Positions 9,409 through 17,442 of a stretch of DNA of 26,337 bases are shown here, piece after piece. Source of the stretch: JBCCXL01 sp039191605 (GTDB lineage: Bacteria > Acidobacteriota > Thermoanaerobaculia > Multivoradales > JAHZIX01); NCBI GenBank assembly GCA_039191605.1, contig JBCCXL010000039.1, positions 1-26,337 on the forward strand, given 5' to 3'. Below the pieces are notes generated by a model, which had not been told where the DNA came from, made no database searches, and was given only the letters and a program-made list of their open reading frames with translations. A program made the position numbers and the translations under genes. Every line of letters starts with the position of its first letter. Within the stretch, counting starts at the first letter, position 1.

Positions 9409-10557
9409 TTAAACCGACGTCCTGTCGAGCTCGACAGGACCGGCGTATTCGCGCACCAGACGCTCCAGCAGCCCTGTTCCGCCACTCTCCACCGCTTCTT
9501 TGAGCAGGGCGCGACTGGCCTCGTCCATCGCCTCTACCAGCTCCAAATGCCCCTCTCGGGCGAGGGCGGCGACGTCGTGCTGGGAAGCGTCGATCCAGCG
9601 GGCGGCGCGGAACAGAGCTGGGCCGCGGCCACCTCCGCTGCGGCTGAGGCGCAGGGAAAGCTCTGCCACTTGCGCCAGCTCACCGGCCAGGCGGCGATTC
9701 GAGCGTAGCCGAGGGGAGGCGTTGCGGGGCAATGGGCGGGAGCGGAAGGGAGCGAAGCCTCGGCGGTGGGCGACCTGGGCAAACTCTCGCTCCGAAGGCG
9801 GCTGGCGATGAAAAAGGCCGTGGAAGCCGGAGTCATCGGCGTAATCCGCCAGCACTCGGCGGTGCTGAGCGCTCAAGAAGAGGGCCATTCCCTGGACATG
9901 ACCGGCCCCGGTGTCGCGAAAATTCGCCAGGGCCCGGCGCCACAGCTGGCCATCGGAAGTCATGCCGGAGACCAGGGGCATCAGCACCCACGCGTTGCGA
10001 GGAGATCCTAGGAGGGCCGCTTCGTTACCCCGCAGGAGCCCGTCGGAGGGATCGTAGAGCACCACCACGCCGGGGGAGCTGGCGAGCTCGGAGGAGAGCT
10101 CCTGACCAGGCGCCAGCTGAACTAGCAGCGGCGTTCCGGCTTCCGCGTGAGCCGCGACGGCATCGTCTCGGAGCGCTTCATTGCCCTTGCTCACCGGCGG
10201 CAGATAGAGAACATCGTCGAGGGGAGCTGCCCAATCCTCCACCGCCTTCACTGCCCCGCCTCTGCGGGTCGAAGAGCCGAGGGTGGCTTCGGCAACGTTG
10301 ACCCACAAGCCTCGGTGGACGGGCCAGCGCTCCGGGATATATCGCACCCACAGCCGACCGGGCTCCGGCAAGACGCTAAGGTATCGAGCCTTGACGGCCT
10401 CCGCCGGTAGGGGAGATTCCAGCACCGAGGCGGGGTCGGTGGAGCCGGCCTCGTCACCGGAGACGGGCTCGCCCATGGACGGATTCCGCCCCGGGGCGGC
10501 GTCTTCCCCGTTGCCGGGGCCGGAAGCGCTCAGGAAATGCAGGTCTTTCTCGCTCAC
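9409..10557 (-). CDS. Uncharacterised protein translationally coupled to riboflavin synthase
   Basis: I do not recognise this 382-residue protein. Its GTG start overlaps the ribE stop in a GTGA junction (10557-10554), a strong sign of translational coupling. The open frame continues upstream, but that part only shadows ribE. Residues 1-50 are a disordered Gly/Pro/Ser-rich leader. Residues 55-260 alternate hydrophobic strands and helices (GLWVNVAEA, DDVLYLPPVSKGNEAL, TPLLVQLAPG, GVVVLYDPSDG, NAWVLMPLVSGMTSDG, GHVQGMALFLSAQHRRVLADY), which suggests a beta/alpha barrel-like fold. A basic Arg-rich segment (about 275-310) and a helical C-terminus follow. It has no cysteine, so an iron-sulphur or radical-SAM enzyme is excluded. 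It shows no signal peptide or membrane helix. It is not ribH or ribBA. A 20-bp palindrome spans its last codons. Function unknown. Confidence 0.75.
   Translation of the reverse strand: MSEKDLHFLSASGPGNGEDAAPGRNPSMGEPVSGDEAGSTDPASVLESPLPAEAVKARYLSVLPEPGRLWVRYIPERWPVHRGLWVNVAEATLGSSTRRGGAVKAVEDWAAPLDDVLYLPPVSKGNEALRDDAVAAHAEAGTPLLVQLAPGQELSSELASSPGVVVLYDPSDGLLRGNEAALLGSPRNAWVLMPLVSGMTSDGQLWRRALANFRDTGAGHVQGMALFLSAQHRRVLADYADDSGFHGLFHRQPPSEREFAQVAHRRGFAPFRSRPLPRNASPRLRSNRRLAGELAQVAELSLRLSRSGGGRGPALFRAARWIDASQHDVAALAREGHLELVEAMDEASRALLKEAVESGGTGLLERLVREYAGPVELDRTSV
9420..9439 (-). terminator. Perfect 20-bp palindrome at the end of the rib cluster, possible terminator
   Basis: TCCTGTCGAGCTCGACAGGA is fully self-complementary. 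As RNA it would give an 8-bp stem with an AGCU loop, inside the last codons of the preceding gene. On the minus strand it is followed by CGTCGGTTTAAATC, only weakly T-rich. A second 6-bp inverted repeat (GATCGA/TCGATC, 9367-9383) lies 36 bases further on. It may act as a terminator, an mRNA-stabilising hairpin, or a dyad protein site. Confidence 0.4.
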
Positions 10558-11177
10558 GAGGAGAGGACCCCTGAGCTCAGCCCCCGGGCGCTGAGAATGC
10601 GGTCGACGTATTTGGCCAAGACATCGATCTCCAGATTCACCCGATCTCCGGGCTGCAGGGAGTCCAGGGTGGTGACCTCCAGAGTGTGGGGAATCAGCGC
10701 GACCCGGAATCGATCGTCTTCCACTCCCCAAACCGTGAGGCTCACGCCGTCCAGAGTCACCGATCCCTTCTCTACCAGGTAGGGGGAAAGCTCCGCCGGC
10801 AGAGCGAAGCTGAGCTCCCGGTGCTCTTCCAAGTCTTCCCTTTCGAGCAGCTCGACGGTGGTATCCACGTGCCCCTGCACCCAATGCCCACCGAGGGCAT
10901 CGCCGGTGCGCAACGCGCTCTCCAGGTTGACCTCGTCGCCGGCCTCGAGCTGATCGAGATTGGTGCGGCGGAGAGTCTCCGGGGCCAGATCGACGGAAGA
11001 TTGGCCCGGACTCATTTCGACGATGGTCAAGCACACTCCAGAGACCGAGAGGCTCGCTCCGATCTCCAAGCGCTGGGAGAGCTCTTCACTATGGTCGATG
11101 ACCAGTCGAACTCCGCCATCGGCGCGTTGTGGCGAGCGGTCTACTCGGCCACGTTCCTGCACAATTCCTGTAAACAT
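10554..11177 (-). CDS. ribE: Riboflavin synthase, alpha chain
   Basis: It catalyses the last step of riboflavin synthesis: dismutation of two 6,7-dimethyl-8-ribityllumazine molecules. The 207-residue protein begins with the invariant MFTGIVQERG, which fixes the start at 11177 although the frame is open further upstream. It shows the two-fold repeat of lumazine-binding halves: SLSVSGVCLTIV in the first and GSVTLDGVSLTV in the second. GGHWVQGHVD joins them, and IPHTLEVTTL lies in the second half. The trimerisation helix is at the C-terminus. Its first 37 bases overlap the end of ribD in another frame, with GGAAGG about 12 bases upstream. Its stop overlaps the GTG of the next gene. Both overlaps point to one polycistronic message. 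Confidence 0.96.
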   Translation of the reverse strand: MFTGIVQERGRVDRSPQRADGGVRLVIDHSEELSQRLEIGASLSVSGVCLTIVEMSPGQSSVDLAPETLRRTNLDQLEAGDEVNLESALRTGDALGGHWVQGHVDTTVELLEREDLEEHRELSFALPAELSPYLVEKGSVTLDGVSLTVWGVEDDRFRVALIPHTLEVTTLDSLQPGDRVNLEIDVLAKYVDRILSARGLSSGVLSS

Positions 11178-12265
11178 CCGTGTCGAAATCCTTCCAGGAC
11201 CCAATCTGGGCCGTACTGGGTAGCTCTCAGCTGGTCTACTCGCGGAGCCGCGGCAAGGGCTGCGATTCCGCAACCCCGAACCGGCCCCGGCGCCCGGTCA
11301 CCGCCGAGAAGCAGCGCAGCGCAGTCTACCGCGATTCGGTCGAAGAGGGAGGCCTCCACGAAGGCTCCGTGGATCTCTCCCCCTCCCTCTACCAGCAGGC
11401 TGGTAACGTTCCGCTGATGGAGGTCCGCCAGCACCGTCGCCGGCCCCATCTGTCCAGCCTCGGTGCTCACCACGATGGCGCCTCGTGCCTCTAGCACCCG
11501 CTTCGCCTCAGCATCTTGGCTCTCGGTGTAAATCACTACTGGTCCATCTTCGTCGAAGAGACGAGCGCTGGGGGCGAGGCGAAGACGGCGATCCATCACC
11601 GCGCGGAGAATCGGCCCGGGGGCCTGCCCCAGGCGGCGGTTGAGCCGCGGATCATCCGCCAGGGCGGTGCCGCTGCCCACCAGGATCGCGCCGTGCTCCT
11701 CCCGCAGGCCCAGAGCCCATTGACGGGCCTCCGGGGAGGAGAGCCACTGGCTCTCGCCGCTCACCGTGGCGATCCGTCCGTCCAGGCTCATCGCCCATTT
11801 GAGGGTCACGGCGGGACGCCCCTGGAGCTGCGAAATCAGAAAGGGGAAGTGTAGCTTCACCGCCTCTTCCACCAGCAGGCCGCTCTCCACTTCGATTCCC
11901 GCCTGCTCTAAGCGCTGGAAGCCACCGCCGGCCACCCTGGGGTTGGGATCGCGATGACAGGCCACCACCCGCACAACCCCGGCCTCGATCAGTGCATCGG
12001 CACAGGGTGGAGTGCGCCCAAAGTGGGAGCAGGGCTCCAGGGTGACGTAGGCGGTGGCGCCCCGGGCCGCAGTTGCGGCGTCCCGCAGCGCCTCGATCTC
12101 GGCGTGATGGCCACCGGGAGCCTGAGTCCAGCCCTCCCCCACAATCTTTCCGTCGCGCACCAAGACGGCGCCCACCGAGGGGTTCGGAGGGGCGAGCCGT
12201 CGCCCCCTAGCTCCCAGCTCCAGAGCGCGGCGCAAATAGGTTTCGGCTTCAGCCGAGGAGGGCAC
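11141..12265 (-). CDS. ribD: Bifunctional diaminohydroxyphosphoribosylaminopyrimidine deaminase / reductase
   Basis: RibD performs the second and third steps of riboflavin synthesis, a zinc-dependent deamination followed by an NADPH-dependent reduction of the ribose side chain. The 374-residue protein has an N-terminal cytidine-deaminase-like domain (about 8-145): zinc ligands His54 in GGHHAEIEAL, Cys79 in TLEPCSHFGRTPPC and Cys88, with proton-shuttling Glu56. The C-terminal reductase domain (about 150-370) has VTLKWAMSLDGRIA, ILVGSGTALADDPRLN and LLVEGGGEIHGAF. The GTG start at 12265 overlaps the ftsY stop by 17 bases. Length and domain order are standard. It sits between ftsY and ribE. ribA, ribB and ribH must be elsewhere. 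Confidence 0.96.
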   Translation of the reverse strand: MPSSAEAETYLRRALELGARGRRLAPPNPSVGAVLVRDGKIVGEGWTQAPGGHHAEIEALRDAATAARGATAYVTLEPCSHFGRTPPCADALIEAGVVRVVACHRDPNPRVAGGGFQRLEQAGIEVESGLLVEEAVKLHFPFLISQLQGRPAVTLKWAMSLDGRIATVSGESQWLSSPEARQWALGLREEHGAILVGSGTALADDPRLNRRLGQAPGPILRAVMDRRLRLAPSARLFDEDGPVVIYTESQDAEAKRVLEARGAIVVSTEAGQMGPATVLADLHQRNVTSLLVEGGGEIHGAFVEASLFDRIAVDCAALLLGGDRAPGPVRGCGIAALAAAPRVDQLRATQYGPDWVLEGFRHGCLQELCRNVAE

Positions 12266-13271
12266 TAGCGAACTCTCGGGGGCGGAATTCGATCAGGTCG
12301 TCCGCTCCTTCCCCGACGCCGAGATAGAGCACCGGGAGTCGCAGATCTCGCGCCACGGCTACCGCCATCCCGCCCTTCGCGGTCCCGTCCAGTTTGGTGA
12401 GCACTACGCCATCGACGTCAGCGACGGTGAGAAATTGCCTCGCCTGGGCGAGAGCGTTCTGACCGGTGGTGGCGTCCAGCACCAGCAGGGTGCGCACCGT
12501 CCAGCCCTCCGCTTCCTTGGCGACGACCTTGCGGATCTTCGCCAGCTCCTTCATTAGGTGCTCCTTGGTGTGGAGTCGTCCGGCGGTATCCACGATGAGC
12601 TGGTCGACCTTGCGCGCCCGCGCCGCCTGCAGGGCGTCGTAGACCACCGCCGCGGGATCCGCGCCGGAGGACTGGCGCACTACGTTGATTCCCAGGCGCT
12701 GGCCCCAGATTTCCAGCTGCTCGATGGCGGCGGCGCGGAAGGTATCGCCGGCCGCCAGCAGCACGTTCTCGCCGTCCTGCACCGCACGCCGCGCCAGCTT
12801 GGCGATAGTGGTGGTTTTGCCGACGCCGTTGACTCCCACCATCAGGGTGACCAAGGGCCCCTCTCCCCGCGGCGGGGGCTTCGGAGCGTCCATCAACAGC
12901 AGCGCCATCTCGTCCACCAGCTTTTCCTTCAGGGTGACGACGTCCGCCCCTTGCCCTCGACGCAGGTTGCGACGCAGAGACTCCACCAGCTCCAGCGAGG
13001 TCTCGACGCCCAGGTCAGCGCTGATCAGGGTCTCTTCCAGCACCTCGAAGGCGTCCTCATCGAGGGTGTCGCGCCCTTCCACCGCCGCGCTCACCTTCTC
13101 GATGAGCTCGGTGTGGGTCATCAACAGACCGCGCTTCAGCTTGCCCCAAAAGCCCTTCTTGGGGGTCTCCGCCGCCTCGGCCCGCCGCTCTTCGATGGAC
13201 AGAAAGGCTGAGTCGTCCCCGTCGTCAAAGCCTTGATCGGGAGTGTCGCTCCGTGAAGGATCGCTGCTCAT
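12249..13271 (-). CDS. ftsY: Signal recognition particle receptor FtsY
   Basis: FtsY is the GTPase receptor that docks SRP-bound ribosomes at the SecYEG translocon. The 340-residue protein has a short acidic N-terminus (1-40), an N domain of helices (about 45-125) and the G domain. The G domain carries the P-loop VGVNGVGKTTTIAKLA, the insertion-box motif AAGDTFRAAAIEQLEIWGQR, DTAGRLHTKEHLMKEL, TTGQNALAQARQF and the guanine-specificity motif TKLDGTAKGG. The C-terminus YLGVGEGADDLIEFRP is the FtsY type, not Ffh: there is no Met-rich M domain. The ATG at 13271 is preceded by GAGGA five bases upstream. It is the first gene of the ftsY-ribD-ribE cluster. Confidence 0.96.
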   Translation of the reverse strand: MSSDPSRSDTPDQGFDDGDDSAFLSIEERRAEAAETPKKGFWGKLKRGLLMTHTELIEKVSAAVEGRDTLDEDAFEVLEETLISADLGVETSLELVESLRRNLRRGQGADVVTLKEKLVDEMALLLMDAPKPPPRGEGPLVTLMVGVNGVGKTTTIAKLARRAVQDGENVLLAAGDTFRAAAIEQLEIWGQRLGINVVRQSSGADPAAVVYDALQAARARKVDQLIVDTAGRLHTKEHLMKELAKIRKVVAKEAEGWTVRTLLVLDATTGQNALAQARQFLTVADVDGVVLTKLDGTAKGGMAVAVARDLRLPVLYLGVGEGADDLIEFRPREFASALLG

Positions 13272-13579
13272 GATTCCTCGCTATTGAGAGAGTGGGCCCG
13301 AGGACGGGCTGGTCACCATCGAGTCGAATTGCGTTGGCCTTGGCTCGAGGAGTCTCGAGCCGTCACGGCCAGGGCGAAGCATATTCTCATACGCCTCAGA
13401 TTGGCTTTAGTGTTTCACGGCCCACCCACCGCTCGCGCTCGATACCGGAAGCGACCGTGGTCGTCTCGTACCGTCTGCGATCTTCGTACGGTCAGCGAGC
13501 TTCTTACTATCTGTAGGCTTCGCGCTACTTCGTGCCGCCTCCGAACGCTGCGGAAGGCAGATCCGGGGTCACCGATGGG
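13272..13579. other. Non-coding leader region upstream of ftsY
   Basis: No gene is supported here. It should hold the promoter of the ftsY-rib cluster on the minus strand, but no clear -35/-10 pair stands out. It contains the hairpin at 13342-13361. I looked for the conserved FMN-riboswitch blocks on the minus strand and did not find them. Plus-strand open frames here are poor in recognisable sequence. Confidence 0.5.
13342..13361 (-). promoter_or_regulatory. Perfect 8-bp hairpin in the ftsY leader
   Basis: GGCTCGAG and CTCGAGCC flank a 4-nt loop, 71 bases before the ftsY start. It lacks a T tail in either direction, so a terminator is unlikely. It could be an operator dyad or an mRNA structure. 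Confidence 0.3.
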
Positions 13580-13948
13580 CTAACTCTCGAAGAGAGCCTG
13601 GCGCAGCTTGGAGCGCGCGGTCAGGAGATGCCGTCGCGCCAGACCCACCAGGGCCGGATTCCGCTGAATCAGAGCCACACAATAGCCCTCGTCCACCGGA
13701 ACCGCATAGATGTGTAGGGTTTCCTTAGCGATATGCATCATCTGCGGCTCACCGAGGTGATTGGCCGCCGCCAGGCTTTCCAGCTGCCGAAGATAGATCC
13801 CCAAATAGGCTCCGACCACCCGCATCTGGTAGGGCGTCAGGTCCGAGTAGGCTAGATCCACCGCCTCGCCGGATTCGTCTAGGAAGAGCGCTCCGATGGC
13901 GTCCTCATTATTCGACAGCAGCTCGCGCAGGATGTATTGAAAGGGCAT
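13580..13948 (-). CDS. Roadblock/LC7-like small protein (predicted small-GTPase partner)
   Basis: The 122-residue protein has the alpha-beta plan of Roadblock/LC7 proteins: an N-terminal helix (PFQYILRELLSNN), strands around AIGALFLDESGEAVDLAYSD, a helix YQMRVVGAYLGIYLRQLESL, then strands TLHIYAVPVDEGYCVALIQR and a C-terminal helix GLARRHLLTARSKLRQALFE. Such proteins act as dimeric scaffolds or GTPase-activating partners for Ras-like proteins such as MglA (the MglB role). No Ras-like GTPase lies nearby. It follows the HD-GYP gene by about 260 bases on the same strand, so linkage is loose. Start ATG 13948, with AGAGG about 12 bases upstream. The family call rests on fold pattern, not on an invariant catalytic motif. 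Confidence 0.7.
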   Translation of the reverse strand: MPFQYILRELLSNNEDAIGALFLDESGEAVDLAYSDLTPYQMRVVGAYLGIYLRQLESLAAANHLGEPQMMHIAKETLHIYAVPVDEGYCVALIQRNPALVGLARRHLLTARSKLRQALFES

Positions 13949-14205
13949 ATGGATGGGGACCTCTTCACATCGGGGACATCACATCGGGAATCACGTCTTC
14001 TTCGAGACCTTCCCCGGTAAATTTCGAGCACAGAAGGCGACTTACGCCCTATTTCCCTATCCTAGCAAGGGAGGGAGGGAAGATTCGAATCTCGTGATCT
14101 GGCCTTTGGGGTCTGGACGGCAGGAGTGCGAAAGCTCAGCCCCTGGAACGAGCCCGCTCGGGGTTCTGTTCTGGTGTCCTATCCGCTGCCTGTGGCAGTA
14201 CGCCG

Positions 14206-15993
14206 TCAAGAGCCAGCGGCCACCGTCGTCGGCTGCTCCTCGTTGGTCGGCGGCGCCACGGCATCCGTCGGCAGCTCGTCTTGAGGCTTTTGCAGAATCC
14301 GCACTTCCCCCTTGTCGACGGCACGCAGGAAAGCGGTCACCACCTTGGCGTCGAAGCGGGCACCGGTGAGCTTGGTGATGGTCTCTACCGCGTATTCCAG
14401 CGTATAGGCCTTCTGGTAGGGACGGTTGGTGGTGATCGCGTCGAAGGTATCCGCCACCGCTACGATCCTCGCCATCAGCGGGATCTGCTCCCCCTTCAGA
14501 CCATCCGGATAGCCGCGACCATTCCAATTCTCGTGGTGCCAGCGAATGACCGGCAGCGCTTCTCGCAGCTGCTCGATGGGCTGCATGATGTCGTAGCCGA
14601 TCACGGTGTGCATCTTGATCTGCTCGTATTCGTCCTGAGAGAGCACACCGCTCTTCTTCAACACCCGATCCTCAACGCCGATCTTGCCGACATCATGGAG
14701 CAGGGCCGCGATCCACAGACGATGCTGGAAGTCCTCGCTCTGGCCGAGGTAGCGAGAGATCACCCGGGAGTACGCGGCGACCCGCTCGGAGTGACCGCGG
14801 GTGTAGGGATCCTTGGCGTCAATGGCGGCGGTGAAGGCTTTCAGCGAGCCGATGAAGAGATCTCGGTTCGCCTGGGCCGCGAGGCGCAGCTGCGCCACAT
14901 AGCTCTCCACCGTGCCGCCCATCTGGTTGAAGTCGTTGGCCAGATCCGCCAGCTCGAAGCGCAGCCCCTGGGTATCCACCCGGCTCGAGAAATCTCCTTG
15001 GGCGATGGCGTGGGTGGTCTCCGCCAGTCGCTGAATCGGCTGTCCGATCCAGCCGGAAGCCCCAAAGGCGATGATCAACGCCAGCATCACCATCACCAAG
15101 AAGGAGATCAGGGCGGTGAGTAGAAGTCGCCGCACGCTGACGAAGGCGGAGGATTCGGGGCGGTAGACCACCACCCCCCAGCCGGTCGCCTCGATGGGGC
15201 TAACGATGGCGATGATGCTCTGGGTCTCGCCGCCCACCGTCACCGGCAGGATCTGGGTCAGGGGGAGGGGGCGGCGCACAAAGCTGCGCACCAGCTCCGA
15301 GGATTCCAGCGCTACCCGCTGGGCGAGGTTCTCGTGACTAGCCCAGATCACCCCGCCGCTGCGATCGATGAGATAGGTAACGTCGTTGGCTCGGGCGGCA
15401 TCCTCCGCCGGGGCCAGATCCTCGAGCAGGCGCGGCGGCTGGACTACCGCCTCTAGCAGGATGGTGCGGTTGTCGCCGCTGCGGGCCGAGGTCGCCGGTA
15501 CGGTGAGCACCACCGCCGGCTCCTCCCCTCCTAGCTCGACGAAGCGGTAATCCGTTCGACCACTCTCCAGCGCCGCGCTGAAGGAGGCCCGCACCTGGGT
15601 GAGCAGATCTCCGGAGATTTCCAGGCTTCCGAAGCTCGGTCCACGGCCCTGGGGGTCGACGACGGTCAGCAGCTTCCAGCCGGACCTGCGATTGGCGAAA
15701 GACTCGAGAAATTGCTGTGCCCACGGCTCTCGCAGCAGCTCGGGAACCGGCTGCTCTGCGGATTGAGCGAGCATCGCTCCGCCGATGAGCTCCAAATCTC
15801 GGCGAGCGCTGGCGAGATACGAGTCAACGTCCCGCGAGAGAGATTCCGCGGTGCGGGTGAGATCCGTCTGCTCCTTGGTTCGCAGGATGTCCCGGTTGGG
15901 TCCGGTGAGCACTGCGGTGCTCACCGCCAGCGGGACGATCCCGGCGAGCAGGATCATCAAGAAGAGCACATGGCGAAGCTTCAGCCGCTTCAT
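14206..15993 (-). CDS. Membrane-bound HD-GYP cyclic-di-GMP phosphodiesterase with periplasmic sensor and HAMP
   Basis: The 595-residue inner-membrane sensor enzyme is likely to hydrolyse cyclic-di-GMP in response to an outside signal. TM1 spans about 8-29. A large periplasmic domain of Cache type (about 30-288) follows, then TM2 (about 290-311) and HAMP (about 312-365, with QPIQRLAETTHAIAQGDFSS). The HD-GYP domain (about 388-560) has all key elements: KDPYTRGHSERV, the HD pair His433-Asp434 in LLHDVGKIGV, HTVIGYDIM, HHENWNGRGYPDGL (486-499) and ADTFDAITTNRPY. The metal and GYP residues are intact, so activity is expected. A disordered Pro/Thr tail ends the protein. The ATG at 15993 fits a GGAAGAGG about 12 bases upstream. 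A candidate promoter lies at 16191-16219. Confidence 0.93.
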   Translation of the reverse strand: MKRLKLRHVLFLMILLAGIVPLAVSTAVLTGPNRDILRTKEQTDLTRTAESLSRDVDSYLASARRDLELIGGAMLAQSAEQPVPELLREPWAQQFLESFANRRSGWKLLTVVDPQGRGPSFGSLEISGDLLTQVRASFSAALESGRTDYRFVELGGEEPAVVLTVPATSARSGDNRTILLEAVVQPPRLLEDLAPAEDAARANDVTYLIDRSGGVIWASHENLAQRVALESSELVRSFVRRPLPLTQILPVTVGGETQSIIAIVSPIEATGWGVVVYRPESSAFVSVRRLLLTALISFLVMVMLALIIAFGASGWIGQPIQRLAETTHAIAQGDFSSRVDTQGLRFELADLANDFNQMGGTVESYVAQLRLAAQANRDLFIGSLKAFTAAIDAKDPYTRGHSERVAAYSRVISRYLGQSEDFQHRLWIAALLHDVGKIGVEDRVLKKSGVLSQDEYEQIKMHTVIGYDIMQPIEQLREALPVIRWHHENWNGRGYPDGLKGEQIPLMARIVAVADTFDAITTNRPYQKAYTLEYAVETITKLTGARFDAKVVTAFLRAVDKGEVRILQKPQDELPTDAVAPPTNEEQPTTVAAGS

Positions 15994-16190
15994 GACTCTC
16001 GACCTCTTCCGTCGTACAAACGGCAGACTTCGCCACCATTGGCAGCGCCCCGGAGACGCTGAGAGCTACTCCGGCCCAAGGCTAACGGTCCGACGTGCCG
16101 CCTGGACTCAGGCAATTCGAGCGCGGTCAATTCGAGCGTTCTGTCGAGGGGGGCGAGACGGGATCTAGAAGGTCGTTGCACTAAGAGGTC

Positions 16191-16219
16191 AGTATAGTCC
16201 ATGGTTCTGAGGGAGTCAC
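16191..16219 (-). promoter_or_regulatory. Candidate sigma-70 promoter upstream of the HD-GYP gene
   Basis: On the minus strand GTGACT (16219-16214), a 17-bp spacer and TATACT (16196-16191) match -35/-10 elements. Transcription would begin near 16184, leaving a leader of about 190 nt before the ATG at 15993. The aroB stop is at 16256, so this lies cleanly between genes. Confidence 0.5.
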
Positions 16220-16255
16220 GCCAGTCAGATCGCCACGAACCGTACTGGATCCTCC

Positions 16256-17440
16256 TCAATCAGATTCTACGTCCCACGCCACAGCCCAAGGGTCGGCGAG
16301 GAAGTCCTGCAGAGTTTCCCGCAGCTCATCGGCGGTAACATCGTCGACCATCCGCCCCTTCTCCAATCCCAGCGGCAGTACCCAGGTGAGCCCCTCCTCC
16401 CGCGCCTTCTTGTCCATCCCCATGGCGGCCAGCAGCTCGTCCTGCGAGAGCGGCGGCAATTTGGGTACCGGGAAGCGGCGCAGCAGCTGGTGGAAGCGCA
16501 GCGCAACACCGGCGTCGAGGCCTCGGCGCACCGCCAGCCGCAGCGCGAAGAGCATGCCGTAGATCACCGCCTCGCCGTGGCGTAGGGGCTCCGCGCCCTC
16601 GACTTCGTCGAGCTCACCGAAAGGAGCATCGCTGTCCAGTGGTGAGCCGGCGAGCCCCTGAGCCGCCTCGATGGCGTGCCCTAGGGTATGGCCGAAGTTC
16701 AGCAGGCGGCGCTGGTCTCCCTCCCGGGGATCCTTCTCCACCACCTTCAGCTTGGCCCGAGCTGAGGCCAGAACCACCGGCAGCAGGGCATCCGGATCCG
16801 CCGCCAGCAGCTTTTCCAATCGGCCCTCCACACGCTCCAGGAGCATGCGGTCCAGCAGCAGGGCCATCTTCACCACTTCACCCAAGGCCGCTCGAATCTC
16901 CTCTCCCGGGAGGGTCGAGAGAAAAGAAATATCCGAGAGGACCAGCTGAGGGTGATGGAACAGGCCGACGGTGTTCTTGAGCCCACCGACGTCCACCGCC
17001 GTCTTGCCGCCGAGGGCAGCATCCACCTGCGCCAGCAGAGTGGTGGGCACGTGGGCACATTCGATGCCCCGCAGGAAGCAGCCGGCGACGAAACCACCCA
17101 GGTCCCCAATACTGCCGCCACCGAAGGTCAGCAGGCGGCTGTCTCGCTTACCACCTTCCGCCAGCATTCGCTGCCACAGGCGCTCAGCAGTGGCGAGGGT
17201 TTTTGCCGCCTCTCCTTCCTCTACCTCCATCAAGATTACGCGGTCGGCGAGATCCAGCAGGCCCTTCTGCAGCGTCTCGCCGTGGAGCCCCCAGACCTTG
17301 GGGTCCGTCACCACGAAAACGGGTTTGCCCTGCAGCCAATCGGACATGATGGGCCGCGCCGCCGGTAACATCTCGTGGCCTACCAAAACCGAAGTCACGC
17401 CGCCCGCATGGCGCAGACTCAGGCGCTCTACATTGCCCAA
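16256..17440 (-). CDS. aroB: 3-dehydroquinate synthase
   Basis: AroB converts DAHP to 3-dehydroquinate in the shikimate pathway, using NAD and a divalent metal. The 394-residue protein has GGGSIGDLGGFVAG (107-120), PTTLLAQVDAALGGKTAVD (132-150), KNTVGLFHHPQLV (155-167) and metal ligands Glu188 (ALGEVVKMALL), His251/His255 (NFGHTLGHAIE) and His288 (LRHGEAVIYG). It is longer than the usual 350-370 residues. Part of the excess is a loop of some 20 residues, Gly/Asp/Glu-rich, at about 262-285 between the two His motifs. The start is TTG at 17440: GAGGAGG (17454-17448) lies exactly seven bases upstream and no ATG or GTG in frame has such a site. It begins two bases after the aspS stop, so its ribosome binding site lies in aspS. 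Confidence 0.95.
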   Translation of the reverse strand: MGNVERLSLRHAGGVTSVLVGHEMLPAARPIMSDWLQGKPVFVVTDPKVWGLHGETLQKGLLDLADRVILMEVEEGEAAKTLATAERLWQRMLAEGGKRDSRLLTFGGGSIGDLGGFVAGCFLRGIECAHVPTTLLAQVDAALGGKTAVDVGGLKNTVGLFHHPQLVLSDISFLSTLPGEEIRAALGEVVKMALLLDRMLLERVEGRLEKLLAADPDALLPVVLASARAKLKVVEKDPREGDQRRLLNFGHTLGHAIEAAQGLAGSPLDSDAPFGELDEVEGAEPLRHGEAVIYGMLFALRLAVRRGLDAGVALRFHQLLRRFPVPKLPPLSQDELLAAMGMDKKAREEGLTWVLPLGLEKGRMVDDVTADELRETLQDFLADPWAVAWDVESD

Positions 17441-17442
17441 GT

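Noticed and set aside
10558..11034. Upstream extension of the unknown gene to 11034 (541 codons in total)
   Set aside because: This part is the out-of-frame shadow of ribE; its Arg/Gly/Pro-rich translation has no family-like sequence, while the GTGA junction at 10557 gives a natural start.
13272..13579. FMN riboswitch before the ftsY-rib cluster
   Set aside because: The conserved blocks of the element are not seen on the minus strand.
13965..13995. Short direct repeat of TCACATCGGG upstream of the Roadblock gene, checked as a CRISPR or operator
   Set aside because: Only two close copies of about ten bases, with no regular spacers.
15990..16259. 89-codon minus-strand frame between aroB and the HD-GYP gene
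   Set aside because: It overlaps both neighbours' ends, contains a likely promoter, and its translation resembles no protein.
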